Shown one piece after another: positions 1 through 5,069 of a stretch of 6,078 bases of DNA; position 1 is the first letter of the stretch, and every line of letters begins with the position of its first letter. The position numbers and the translations under genes are program-made. The notes beneath the pieces are model-generated. The model was not told the DNA's origin. It did not search any database and worked only from the letters and a program-made list of their open reading frames with translations. Source of the stretch: Clostridia bacterium (GTDB lineage: Bacteria > Bacillota > Clostridia > UBA1381); the NCBI GenBank assembly GCA_900770405.1, contig CAAGKL010000005.1, positions 1-6,078 on the forward strand, in the 5' to 3' direction.

Positions 1-25
1 TCCGATCTGCTGCATATTTTTTCAT
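1..25 (-). CDS. Start of a third operon gene, cut by the window edge (first 8 codons)
   Basis: An ATG at 25-23 on the minus strand opens a frame reading M-K-K-Y-A-A-D-R before the window ends. It is supported by a Shine-Dalgarno AAAGGA at 35-40 with a 9-base spacer. The gap from the stop of the heptad-repeat gene is only 17 bases with no terminator-like hairpin, so it is probably co-transcribed with the transporter and its partner. Eight residues cannot identify a family. From memory, some clostridial EF-G paralogues begin with a similar MK-x-Y segment followed by an IRN motif and a P-loop, so a translation-factor GTPase is one guess. A further component of the export module is equally possible. 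The existence of the gene is well supported; its identity is not. Confidence 0.7.
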
Positions 26-34
26 ATTATCAAA

Positions 35-40
35 TCCTTT
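35..40 (-). promoter_or_regulatory. Ribosome binding site of the edge gene
   Basis: On the minus strand the sequence reads AAAGGA, followed by nine bases and then ATG at 25. It is the main evidence that the short open frame at the window edge is a true gene start and not chance. Confidence 0.7.
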
Positions 41-42
41 CT

Positions 43-2094
43 TTATTTATCGCCGGTAAACAGCGCAATGAGTTTCTGGAAAAAGCCTTTTTTCTGCGAC
101 GCGGAATCGTCCTTCGCGTCATCATCAACCGTCACCGACGGGGATTTTATAATAAATACAACGCTGTCGGGCGACACAATGCCGGGCGCCGCAAAGGATA
201 CCGTTTCGGCATTTTCCGTCATTCCGATAAGCGAGGTTATGTCAACGCCGCCGAGCACCGAACCTATGGTCGATACACCCGAGTCGAGCGTTTCCGTGCC
301 GCCGAGCAGCTGTGCCGCGCCGTTGTTCAGCGTGGAGATGCTGTCGGAGAGCTCGTCGAGCGAGGAGAAGACCCCGTCCGATGCGCCGGTGAGTTCGGAG
401 AAGCCGTTGGACAGCGTGCCGATGCCGCCGGCGAGCTGGAACAGCCCATTGTCGAGCGTGATATAGTTTTCGGCAACCTGCCCGACGCCGCGCGAGTATT
501 CGCCAAAGCCCGCGTCGAGCTCGCTCACGCCGGATTTGAGCTTCTGCGCGCCGTTTATCAGCGCGAGCGTCGAATCGGCAAAGCTGTCCGCCGCATCAAA
601 AACCTTGTCGAGCTGCCCGACACCGCTTTCCAGCGTGTTAAAGCCGCTGTTCAGCGTCTGCATATTCGAGTTCATTGTCTGCGCGCCCGATACCAGCTGC
701 TGCGCCGCCTCGGCGAAGGTGTCCGCACTGTCGTAGAGCTGCGTGAGTGCGCCGGAGCTTGCCTGCGCGTACTGCGCCGACATTTGCAGAAGTCCGACCA
801 GCTGCCCCATCTGCGCCTTCTGCTCGTCGGTGAGCGAGCCGAGAACCGCGTTAATCTGCGCGGAGAGCGTGCTGCCGCTGCCCACCAGATAGTCAATCTG
901 CGATTTGCTCGCAGCGAGCGTAGAAATTCCGCCCGAAATGGCGTCCGCATTGTCCGCCATAGTCGAAAGACCGCTTTCTATCTGCTTGTAGCCGTCCTTC
1001 AGGGTTTTTACGCCGCTTTTAAGCTCGGCGGCGGAATTGCGCGCCTGCTTAATCTGCTTTGCGCCCGCCTCTGCCTTTGATTTGTCCTTCGTCATAGTCG
1101 AGAGCGCGTCACTGACCGTGCCGATGCCCTTTGAAATATCGTAGGATTTCGAGTCGAGCTGCATAAGTGCGCTGCGTATTTCGCCCGAGCCCTGGCTGAG
1201 CTGCTCTGAGGAGGAGGCGAGCTGACCGATGCCGTTGTCAATCGAATTTACCGCCGAGGTCAGCATCGGGCGTATCTGCGAGAGCGACTGAGCGCCGCGG
1301 TCGAGCATCGTAAGCCCCTGCGAGAGTGATTGCGCGCCGCCCAAAAGCTCGCCCGAACCGCTTACGAGGCTCGAAATGCTGCCGCCAATGGACGAAATTT
1401 CAGATTTAACCGAATCGACGCTTGTGAGTATTCCGTCGGAAACCTTCACAAGACCTATCGTTATGCCGCCGTACTCAAAATCCTTGGCGCTGAAGGTGAC
1501 GGTGTATTCCTTGCTGAGCTTGGGGAGCACCATAAAGGTCAGCGTTTTGTTCGAGCCGACGTTTGAGATTATCGCGTCCTCGCAGACGATGTTTTCGCAT
1601 TTGTCCGAATCGAGCGTCAGCGAAATCTGCGCGAGGTAATTTTCGGCGAAATAGCTGTCCGCGTCGGGGTTTTTGTCGGCGCGGATATTTATTGAAATAT
1701 TTCCGCTTTTGCCGGCGAGCTGCTCGGCGGTGACCTTTTTGCCGTCGAGGGTGTAGTCAAACGAAAAATCCCACGCAAGCTCCGCCTTTTTCAGCTCGCC
1801 CTGGTAGTAGAACTGCTGTGCGGACGGGTCAACCTTCCATTTGATGCAGCCGTTTTTCACCGACGGCTTTTCGTCGGAGGAAAGGTTTTTCACCGAGGAA
1901 TAATCGCCGTAGTCGATTACCGAGTCCTGACCGGACAGGTTAAATTCATTCACGACAATCGCACGTTCGATGCCGCCGTCGGATTTAAGATTTACGTACA
2001 CCGTCTCGTTTTTCGACATCGGCGCGGCGTAGGCGCTTGTCGTGAGAACGGCGCAGGCTGCCGCGGCGGCGGTTAGCCTTTTTAAACTAATCAT
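43..2094 (-). CDS. Secreted X-X-X-Leu-X-X-Gly heptad-repeat protein, probable partner of the MMPL transporter
   Basis: The preferred start is ATG at 2094 (683 residues). It has AAGGAG ten bases upstream, whereas the in-frame GTG at 2103 abuts that site with no spacing. Residues 1-23 form a Sec signal peptide: basic K/R at 5-6, an alanine-rich core, and AYA before the likely cleavage. Residues about 27-220 look beta-rich and match no family I can name. Residues about 233-617 hold heptads with Gly every seventh residue and a hydrophobic residue three before it: Gly 246, 253, 260, 267; 361, 368, 375; 470, 484, 491; 515-536 and 550-564; 592, 599, 606. This is the repeat type (TIGR03057-like) seen in YhgE/Pip and EsaA/YueB-like surface proteins. 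The tail is acidic and then basic-amphipathic (GFFQKLIALF), with no convincing membrane anchor and no LPXTG. It overlaps the transporter gene by 8 bases (ATGATTAG), implying translational coupling. Inference: an elongated extracellular stalk or adaptor for the pump. A function in phage adsorption or wall anchoring cannot be excluded. Confidence 0.85.
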   Translation of the reverse strand: MISLKRLTAAAAACAVLTTSAYAAPMSKNETVYVNLKSDGGIERAIVVNEFNLSGQDSVIDYGDYSSVKNLSSDEKPSVKNGCIKWKVDPSAQQFYYQGELKKAELAWDFSFDYTLDGKKVTAEQLAGKSGNISINIRADKNPDADSYFAENYLAQISLTLDSDKCENIVCEDAIISNVGSNKTLTFMVLPKLSKEYTVTFSAKDFEYGGITIGLVKVSDGILTSVDSVKSEISSIGGSISSLVSGSGELLGGAQSLSQGLTMLDRGAQSLSQIRPMLTSAVNSIDNGIGQLASSSEQLSQGSGEIRSALMQLDSKSYDISKGIGTVSDALSTMTKDKSKAEAGAKQIKQARNSAAELKSGVKTLKDGYKQIESGLSTMADNADAISGGISTLAASKSQIDYLVGSGSTLSAQINAVLGSLTDEQKAQMGQLVGLLQMSAQYAQASSGALTQLYDSADTFAEAAQQLVSGAQTMNSNMQTLNSGFNTLESGVGQLDKVFDAADSFADSTLALINGAQKLKSGVSELDAGFGEYSRGVGQVAENYITLDNGLFQLAGGIGTLSNGFSELTGASDGVFSSLDELSDSISTLNNGAAQLLGGTETLDSGVSTIGSVLGGVDITSLIGMTENAETVSFAAPGIVSPDSVVFIIKSPSVTVDDDAKDDSASQKKGFFQKLIALFTGDK
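405..552 (-). repeat. Longest in-register run of Gly heptads inside the stalk gene
   Basis: Codons 515-564 of the heptad protein place Gly at 515, 522, 529, 536, 550, 557 and 564 (Asn at 543). Leu or another hydrophobic or aromatic residue sits three positions earlier each time (512, 519, 526, Tyr533, Val540, 547, 554, 561). This is the clearest example of the X-X-X-L-X-X-G pattern in the protein. The repeat is at protein level; the DNA copies are diverged, with short GAGC and CCGCC-like similarities on the plus strand. Confidence 0.85.
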
Positions 2095-4156
2095 TTTTGT
2101 CACTCTCCTTATAGAAATTAAGATGAAGTGTTGTTTTATATATCACCTTGTCAAAAAGGTTTATCAGCGCGGGAAGCACCAAAAGCACGAGCACGCTCGA
2201 CAAAATCGCGCCGCGTCCGACCAGAACGCCCAGCTGGCTGATAATGCCGTTTGTTGAGATGAAGCCGAGCATCAGCCCCGCAGCAGCAAGAATAATCGCC
2301 GATGTCAGAATGGACAGCGAGGTTTCTGCGGACGATGCCTTTGTCGCGTCAATCGAATTCATACGCGAGCGGTTATCGATGTAGCGGTCGGCGTAGAGTA
2401 TTGCGTAATCCACCGTCGCGCCGAGCTGTATCGACGAAATAATCAGATAGCCTATATAAAACAGGTTTTCGTCAGCGAAGTACGGCACCGTAAGGTTTAT
2501 CCAAATCGAAGCCTCAATAACCATAAGAAGGATTATCGGTATGGAAATTGACTTGAAGTTCAAAAGCAAAATCAGCGCAATCGCCAGTATAGACAGGAAA
2601 TTTACGCGTTCGTTGTCGACAGTTACCGTGTCCTTAAGGTCATAGGAGTTGACGGTTGTGCCGACGAGCAGATATGTGTCGCCGTAGTAATTCGCCGCAG
2701 TCTGCCGGACCTTTTCCGTCATTGCGAAAGCATCATCGCCCTCAGCGTCGGTGTCGACGGTTATGACGAACCGGCTGTACTTGCCCGAAATCAGTTTGGA
2801 AATCGTGTCTTCCGGCAGAAATTCGGTCGGAATTGTAATTCCGGCGGTTTCCGCGTAGGAGATGACCGAGCTGACAAGCGGCATCGCCATCAGATCTTCG
2901 GAGAGCTGCTTTTCCTTGTACTGCGAGCCGACCGGCACCATCAGCGCCATCAGATTTGATTTTCCGAATACCGCCTCGATTTTCGCCGTATCGTCACCGA
3001 GCGTTGTGCCTTCGCCGTAAATTCCCGACGAACCGTAGGTGAATTTGTTCTTGCTCTGCCCGAGGAAGGACGGTATAGTTACAATAAGAAAGATAATCAG
3101 AATCGGGCGGCGGAATTTGGTGACGATTTCGCCGAATTTCGTAAAGGGCGGCATAAACGGTTTGTGCTGCGTGCGGTCGATAAGTTTGTAGGAAAGAAGT
3201 GTTGCCGACGGCAGGAACATCATTACCGAAAAAAGCGAAATTGCAATCGCCTTTGCCATAACGATACCCATATCCGGACCGATTTTGAACTTCATTATAA
3301 TAAGCGCGGCAAAGCCCATAACTGTAGTCAGACCGCTCGACATAACCGAGCCGAAAGACTTTTTGACCGCCATAAGCATTGCCTGCTCAACATCGTCGTA
3401 TTCCTGGCGCATTTCCGCAAATCGGTGCAGCAGGAATATAGAATAGTCCATCGAAACCGCAAGCTGCAGCACGCTGCCGGCGGCGTTTGTTACGAAGGAA
3501 ATTTCGCCGAGAATAAGGTTTGTACCGCGGTTTAACATAATAGCTACGCCGATTGCCAGCAGGAACAGCACCGGCTCAAAGTATGATTCGGTTGTGAGAA
3601 TGAGTATGCCGAACACCAGAAGCACAACGAAAACCATTATTTTCTGAATTTCCTTCGAGGTCTGCTGGACGGCGGTTACAGAGTCGATCGCCGAGCCGCA
3701 AAGCGGCGCCCCGGGCGCGATTTTGCGAATTTCGTCAACAGCATCCTCCTGCTTGTCGACATTGAGCGTGATAGTCAGAAGCGCGTTGTTGTCTACATAG
3801 TACTCGTCGAGGGTCTTTTGCTCGATAAATTCGAGCGGCTGATAGATATTCGCCGCATCGTCGAGCCAGCTTACCTCCTCAACGCCGTCGACTTTTTTTA
3901 TCTGCTCCTTGATTTTGAGCACGTCGGGGACAGAGACATTTTCAAGCATAAGCCGCGCATTCGGCGTACCGGTTGTGTACTCCTCGTCCATAACGTTGAG
4001 CGCAACGGTTGACGGCGCTTCATCTGGCAGGTAGTCCATAAGATTGTAATTTATAGATACCATAAGCGACGCAACCATTGACACCGCCGTGGCGATTAAA
4101 AACACCGCCGTGACGGTTTTTTTGTGCCTTAGCATCCAATCGAGAAATTTATCCAT
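2087..4156 (-). CDS. RND-superfamily MMPL transporter (proton-driven exporter, substrate unknown)
   Basis: ATG at 4156 is preferred (689 residues) because AAGGTGG lies five bases upstream; an in-frame GTG at 4165 falls inside that site. The protein has the RND two-fold layout. The first half has a membrane segment at about 14-34, an extracellular loop at about 35-170, and a membrane bundle at about 172-322. The second half has a membrane segment at about 350-364, a loop at about 365-518, and a bundle at about 519-668. Each bundle carries an Asp-Tyr pair in its fourth helix, D237-Y238 (SMDYSIFLL) and D583-Y584 (TVDYAILYA). These correspond to the proton-relay pairs known in mycobacterial MmpL3. 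A YLPDEAP segment follows the first helix. About 690 residues is normal for small Gram-positive MMPL proteins such as the YdfJ type and shorter than those with inserted heptad domains. It probably exports a drug, lipid or envelope molecule. It is first in an operon with the heptad-repeat gene and divergent from the TetR gene. Family assignment is firm; the substrate is not predictable. Confidence 0.93.
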   Translation of the reverse strand: MDKFLDWMLRHKKTVTAVFLIATAVSMVASLMVSINYNLMDYLPDEAPSTVALNVMDEEYTTGTPNARLMLENVSVPDVLKIKEQIKKVDGVEEVSWLDDAANIYQPLEFIEQKTLDEYYVDNNALLTITLNVDKQEDAVDEIRKIAPGAPLCGSAIDSVTAVQQTSKEIQKIMVFVVLLVFGILILTTESYFEPVLFLLAIGVAIMLNRGTNLILGEISFVTNAAGSVLQLAVSMDYSIFLLHRFAEMRQEYDDVEQAMLMAVKKSFGSVMSSGLTTVMGFAALIIMKFKIGPDMGIVMAKAIAISLFSVMMFLPSATLLSYKLIDRTQHKPFMPPFTKFGEIVTKFRRPILIIFLIVTIPSFLGQSKNKFTYGSSGIYGEGTTLGDDTAKIEAVFGKSNLMALMVPVGSQYKEKQLSEDLMAMPLVSSVISYAETAGITIPTEFLPEDTISKLISGKYSRFVITVDTDAEGDDAFAMTEKVRQTAANYYGDTYLLVGTTVNSYDLKDTVTVDNERVNFLSILAIALILLLNFKSISIPIILLMVIEASIWINLTVPYFADENLFYIGYLIISSIQLGATVDYAILYADRYIDNRSRMNSIDATKASSAETSLSILTSAIILAAAGLMLGFISTNGIISQLGVLVGRGAILSSVLVLLVLPALINLFDKVIYKTTLHLNFYKESDKND
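2105..2110 (-). promoter_or_regulatory. Ribosome binding site of the heptad-repeat gene, inside the transporter's last codons
   Basis: The minus strand reads AAGGAG within the codons for the K-E-S near the transporter C-terminus, ten bases before the ATG at 2094. It decides in favour of ATG 2094 over GTG 2103. Because it lies in translated sequence, ribosomes finishing the transporter would pass over it, which fits coupled expression. Confidence 0.75.
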
Positions 4157-4161
4157 AATTA

Positions 4162-4168
4162 CCACCTT
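4162..4168 (-). promoter_or_regulatory. Ribosome binding site of the MMPL gene
   Basis: The minus strand reads AAGGTGG, one mismatch from the ideal AAGGAGG, followed by five bases and the ATG at 4156. It overlaps the upstream in-frame GTG codon at 4165, which makes that GTG an unlikely initiation codon. Confidence 0.75.
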
Positions 4169-4185
4169 AAAATTTTAATAATCGT

Positions 4186-4214
4186 TTGACAAATTCAATA
4201 ATATATTATAAAAT
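4186..4214 (+). promoter_or_regulatory. Sigma-A-type promoter for the TetR-family gene
   Basis: A perfect TTGACA at 4186-4191 is followed after 17 bases by TAAAAT at 4209-4214, predicting a start near 4221 and a leader of about 80 bases. The match is strong for both boxes and spacing. The -10 box overlaps the -10 box of the leftward promoter by two bases, so the two promoters probably cannot be occupied at once. The region is very AT-rich, so other -10-like hexamers are present and the assignment rests on the perfect -35. Confidence 0.7.
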
Positions 4215-4220
4215 ATAATA
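4204..4220. promoter_or_regulatory. AT-rich palindrome over the paired -10 boxes, possible operator
   Basis: TATTATA-AAA-TATAATA is a perfect interrupted palindrome with seven-base arms covering the -10 elements of both divergent promoters. An overlapping 12-base perfect palindrome, ATAATATATTAT, lies at 4198-4209. A TetR dimer bound here would block both directions. The caution is composition: such palindromes arise easily in DNA made almost entirely of A and T, and the -10 sequences themselves contribute. Confidence 0.3.
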
Positions 4221-4233
4221 GGAAGAAAATCAA
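4205..4233 (-). promoter_or_regulatory. Sigma-A-type promoter for the MMPL operon
   Basis: On the minus strand TTGATT (4233-4228) precedes, by 17 bases, a perfect TATAAT (4210-4205). This predicts a start near 4198 and a leader of about 40 bases. An alternative lies further upstream: TCTACA (4285-4280), 17 bases, TATAAT (4262-4257). TTGTGT-17-TATATT is a weaker third option. The first is preferred for its perfect -10 and reasonable distance to the gene. Confidence 0.55.
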
Positions 4234-4262
4234 TACACAATTTGCACTATTCGTATATTATA

Positions 4263-4284
4263 CTACAAAAATAAAAAATTGTAG
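4263..4284. promoter_or_regulatory. Inverted repeat in the tetR leader, candidate operator
   Basis: CTACAA at 4263-4268 and TTGTAG at 4279-4284 form six-base perfect arms around a ten-base A-rich centre, 22 bases in all, within the usual size range of TetR-family operators. A neighbouring small dyad, GTATA-T-TATAC, lies at 4253-4263. The repeat lies downstream of the predicted tetR start, where a bound repressor could act as a roadblock, and overlaps the alternative leftward promoter. Binding is inferred from position and symmetry only. Confidence 0.35.
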
Positions 4285-4302
4285 AATAAAAGGGGGAAAA
4301 CA

Positions 4303-4878
4303 ATGGCGCAGTCGACGGATTTGAGAGTCAGAAGAACACATAGACTGCTGGCAGAAGCACTAAAAAAGCTTATGGCAAAGAAATCCTTTGATAAGATAAG
4401 CGTGACCGATATATGTGAGGAGGCAATGGTGCACAGAACCACATTTTACACGCACTTTGCCGATAAATACGAGCTTTTGAAATACTGTATGGGCGAGCTT
4501 GAGAGCCCGTTTGACGAGCTGGAAGTAGAGGAGGCAAGCCAGGAGGAGTATAAAAAATACTACCTGCGCGCCGCGCGTGAGCTTTTGGAGCGGGTGGAGG
4601 ACAATAGTGCGTTTTATCTGACGCTCATCAAAAAGAATCACGAGGAGTCGATGTTAAACGGCGTGATGCGAGAGCTTTGCGACAAAATCGAGAAAAAGCT
4701 GATTGAATGTGAAGAGGAGGGGATAAAGCTCCCCATTCCGGCGGCGATGCTCGCGAATATGTACGCGGGCGGCGGAATGAGCGTAATAATCTGGTGGCTG
4801 GAGAACGGTATGCCCTGCACTATTGACGAGCTGGTCGGATTTTTGTCCACGCTCATCAGTCAGCCGACGGAATTATAG
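4303..4878 (+). CDS. TetR/AcrR-family transcriptional regulator, likely repressor of the MMPL operon
   Basis: The protein has 191 residues, typical for the family. ATG at 4303 is preceded by AGGGGG at 4291-4296 with six bases of spacing. Residues about 8-60 are the TetR DNA-binding domain: helix 1 RTHRLLAEALKKLM, then a helix-turn-helix with ISVTDICEEA (32-41) and recognition helix VHRTTFYTHF (43-52), followed by the usual DKYELL. The all-helical C-terminal part (about 70-188) includes an AGGGMSVIIWWLENGMPCTIDEL stretch (155-177) resembling the DhaS-like TetR_C_8 type. This portion would dimerise and bind an inducer. Divergent orientation and shared promoter DNA with the transporter operon imply that it controls the operon and itself. 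The ligand, and whether it represses or activates, cannot be read from sequence; some DhaS-type members are activators. Confidence 0.9.
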   Translation: MAQSTDLRVRRTHRLLAEALKKLMAKKSFDKISVTDICEEAMVHRTTFYTHFADKYELLKYCMGELESPFDELEVEEASQEEYKKYYLRAARELLERVEDNSAFYLTLIKKNHEESMLNGVMRELCDKIEKKLIECEEEGIKLPIPAAMLANMYAGGGMSVIIWWLENGMPCTIDELVGFLSTLISQPTEL

Positions 4879-4933
4879 ACAAATAATCACTTGTTTTTGA
4901 TGATAAAATTTATGTAAAATTCATAATCTTTTG

Positions 4934-4958
4934 AAAAAAAACAAAAAAATGTCAAAAA
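4934..4958. promoter_or_regulatory. Phased A-tracts upstream of the gap promoter, UP-element-like
   Basis: Runs of 8, 7 and 5 adenines at 4934-4941, 4943-4949 and 4954-4958 have centres about 9-10 bases apart, near one helical turn. They lie 16-40 bases upstream of the gap -35 box. Such tracts bend DNA and can bind the alpha subunit C-terminal domain of RNA polymerase, which would suit a strongly expressed glycolytic gene. The effect here is inferred. Confidence 0.4.
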
Positions 4959-4973
4959 TTTAACTTATGCCCC

Positions 4974-5002
4974 TTGTATATTTTTGAATTTTGAGTTAAA
5001 AT
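4974..5002 (+). promoter_or_regulatory. Sigma-A-type promoter for gap
   Basis: TTGTAT at 4974-4979, 17 bases, then TAAAAT at 4997-5002 predict a transcription start near 5009 and a leader of about 60 bases. The -35 matches four of six consensus positions and the -10 five of six. A competing TTGAAA at 4931 has only AAAAAT at the right distance and is weaker. Confidence 0.6.
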
Positions 5003-5020
5003 ATATCTTGAAGGCATATG

Positions 5021-5040
5021 GGGACAAACATCCCGGTGTC
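5021..5040. promoter_or_regulatory. Small dyad in the gap leader
   Basis: Two mutually exclusive pairings are visible: GGGA (5021-5024) with TCCC (5031-5034), and GACA (5023-5026) with TGTC (5037-5040). It is the only GC-rich patch in the leader and sits shortly after the predicted start, where an operator or a 5' stabilising hairpin would lie. It resembles parts of the GGGAC/TGTC words in Bacillus CggR operators, but the spacing differs (11 bases instead of 6), so it is not called as one. Confidence 0.25.
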
Positions 5041-5056
5041 AAAAAAAATTATAACT

Positions 5057-5061
5057 GGAGG
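5057..5061 (+). promoter_or_regulatory. Ribosome binding site of gap
   Basis: GGAGG is followed by eight bases and ATG at 5070, a near-ideal arrangement for high-level translation. It fixes the start codon unambiguously, and the protein begins with the expected MAVKVAINGFGRIGR. Confidence 0.85.
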
Positions 5062-5069
5062 AATTTAAA

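Larger units (their letters stand above)
4879..5069. other. Intergenic spacer between the TetR gene and gap
   Basis: This is 191 bases of strongly AT-rich DNA. Only weak hairpins follow the tetR stop: TTATG-7-CATAA at 4910-4926 followed by TCTTTT, and a four-base ACAA/TTGT pair ahead of a T-run near 4896. Neither is a convincing rho-independent terminator. The second half carries A-tracts, the gap promoter and a roughly 60-base leader. No small gene or RNA is recognisable. Confidence 0.6.

Noticed and set aside
68..736. Plus-strand open frames opposite the heptad-repeat gene (about 132 and 66 codons)
   Set aside because: They are antisense to a strongly supported gene, have Ser/Pro-rich low-complexity translations produced by the repeat codons, and lack convincing ribosome sites.
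2026..2094. Lipoprotein reading of the signal peptide, with a Cys near residue 14
   Set aside because: The residues before the Cys are all alanine with no Leu at -3, and the hydrophobic core continues past it to an AYA signal peptidase I site.
2094..2103. GTG at 2103 as start of the heptad-repeat protein
   Set aside because: It touches the AAGGAG site with no usable spacer. ATG at 2094 has a workable ten-base spacer and gives a tidier signal peptide.
4156..4165. GTG at 4165 as start of the transporter
   Set aside because: It lies within the AAGGTGG ribosome binding site. ATG at 4156 is correctly spaced.
4880..4926. Rho-independent terminator after the TetR gene
   Set aside because: The possible stems are only 4-5 A/U-rich pairs and the T-runs are short or interrupted, so this is no better than chance in such DNA.
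4966..5018. Inverted repeat TATGCC / GGCATA flanking the gap promoter
   Set aside because: It is only six bases per arm separated by 41 bases, with no extension on either side; likely chance.
4960..5056. Rex or CggR operator controlling gap
   Set aside because: No TTGTGA/TCACAA-type Rex palindrome is present, and the GGGAC/TGTC words have the wrong spacing for CggR.
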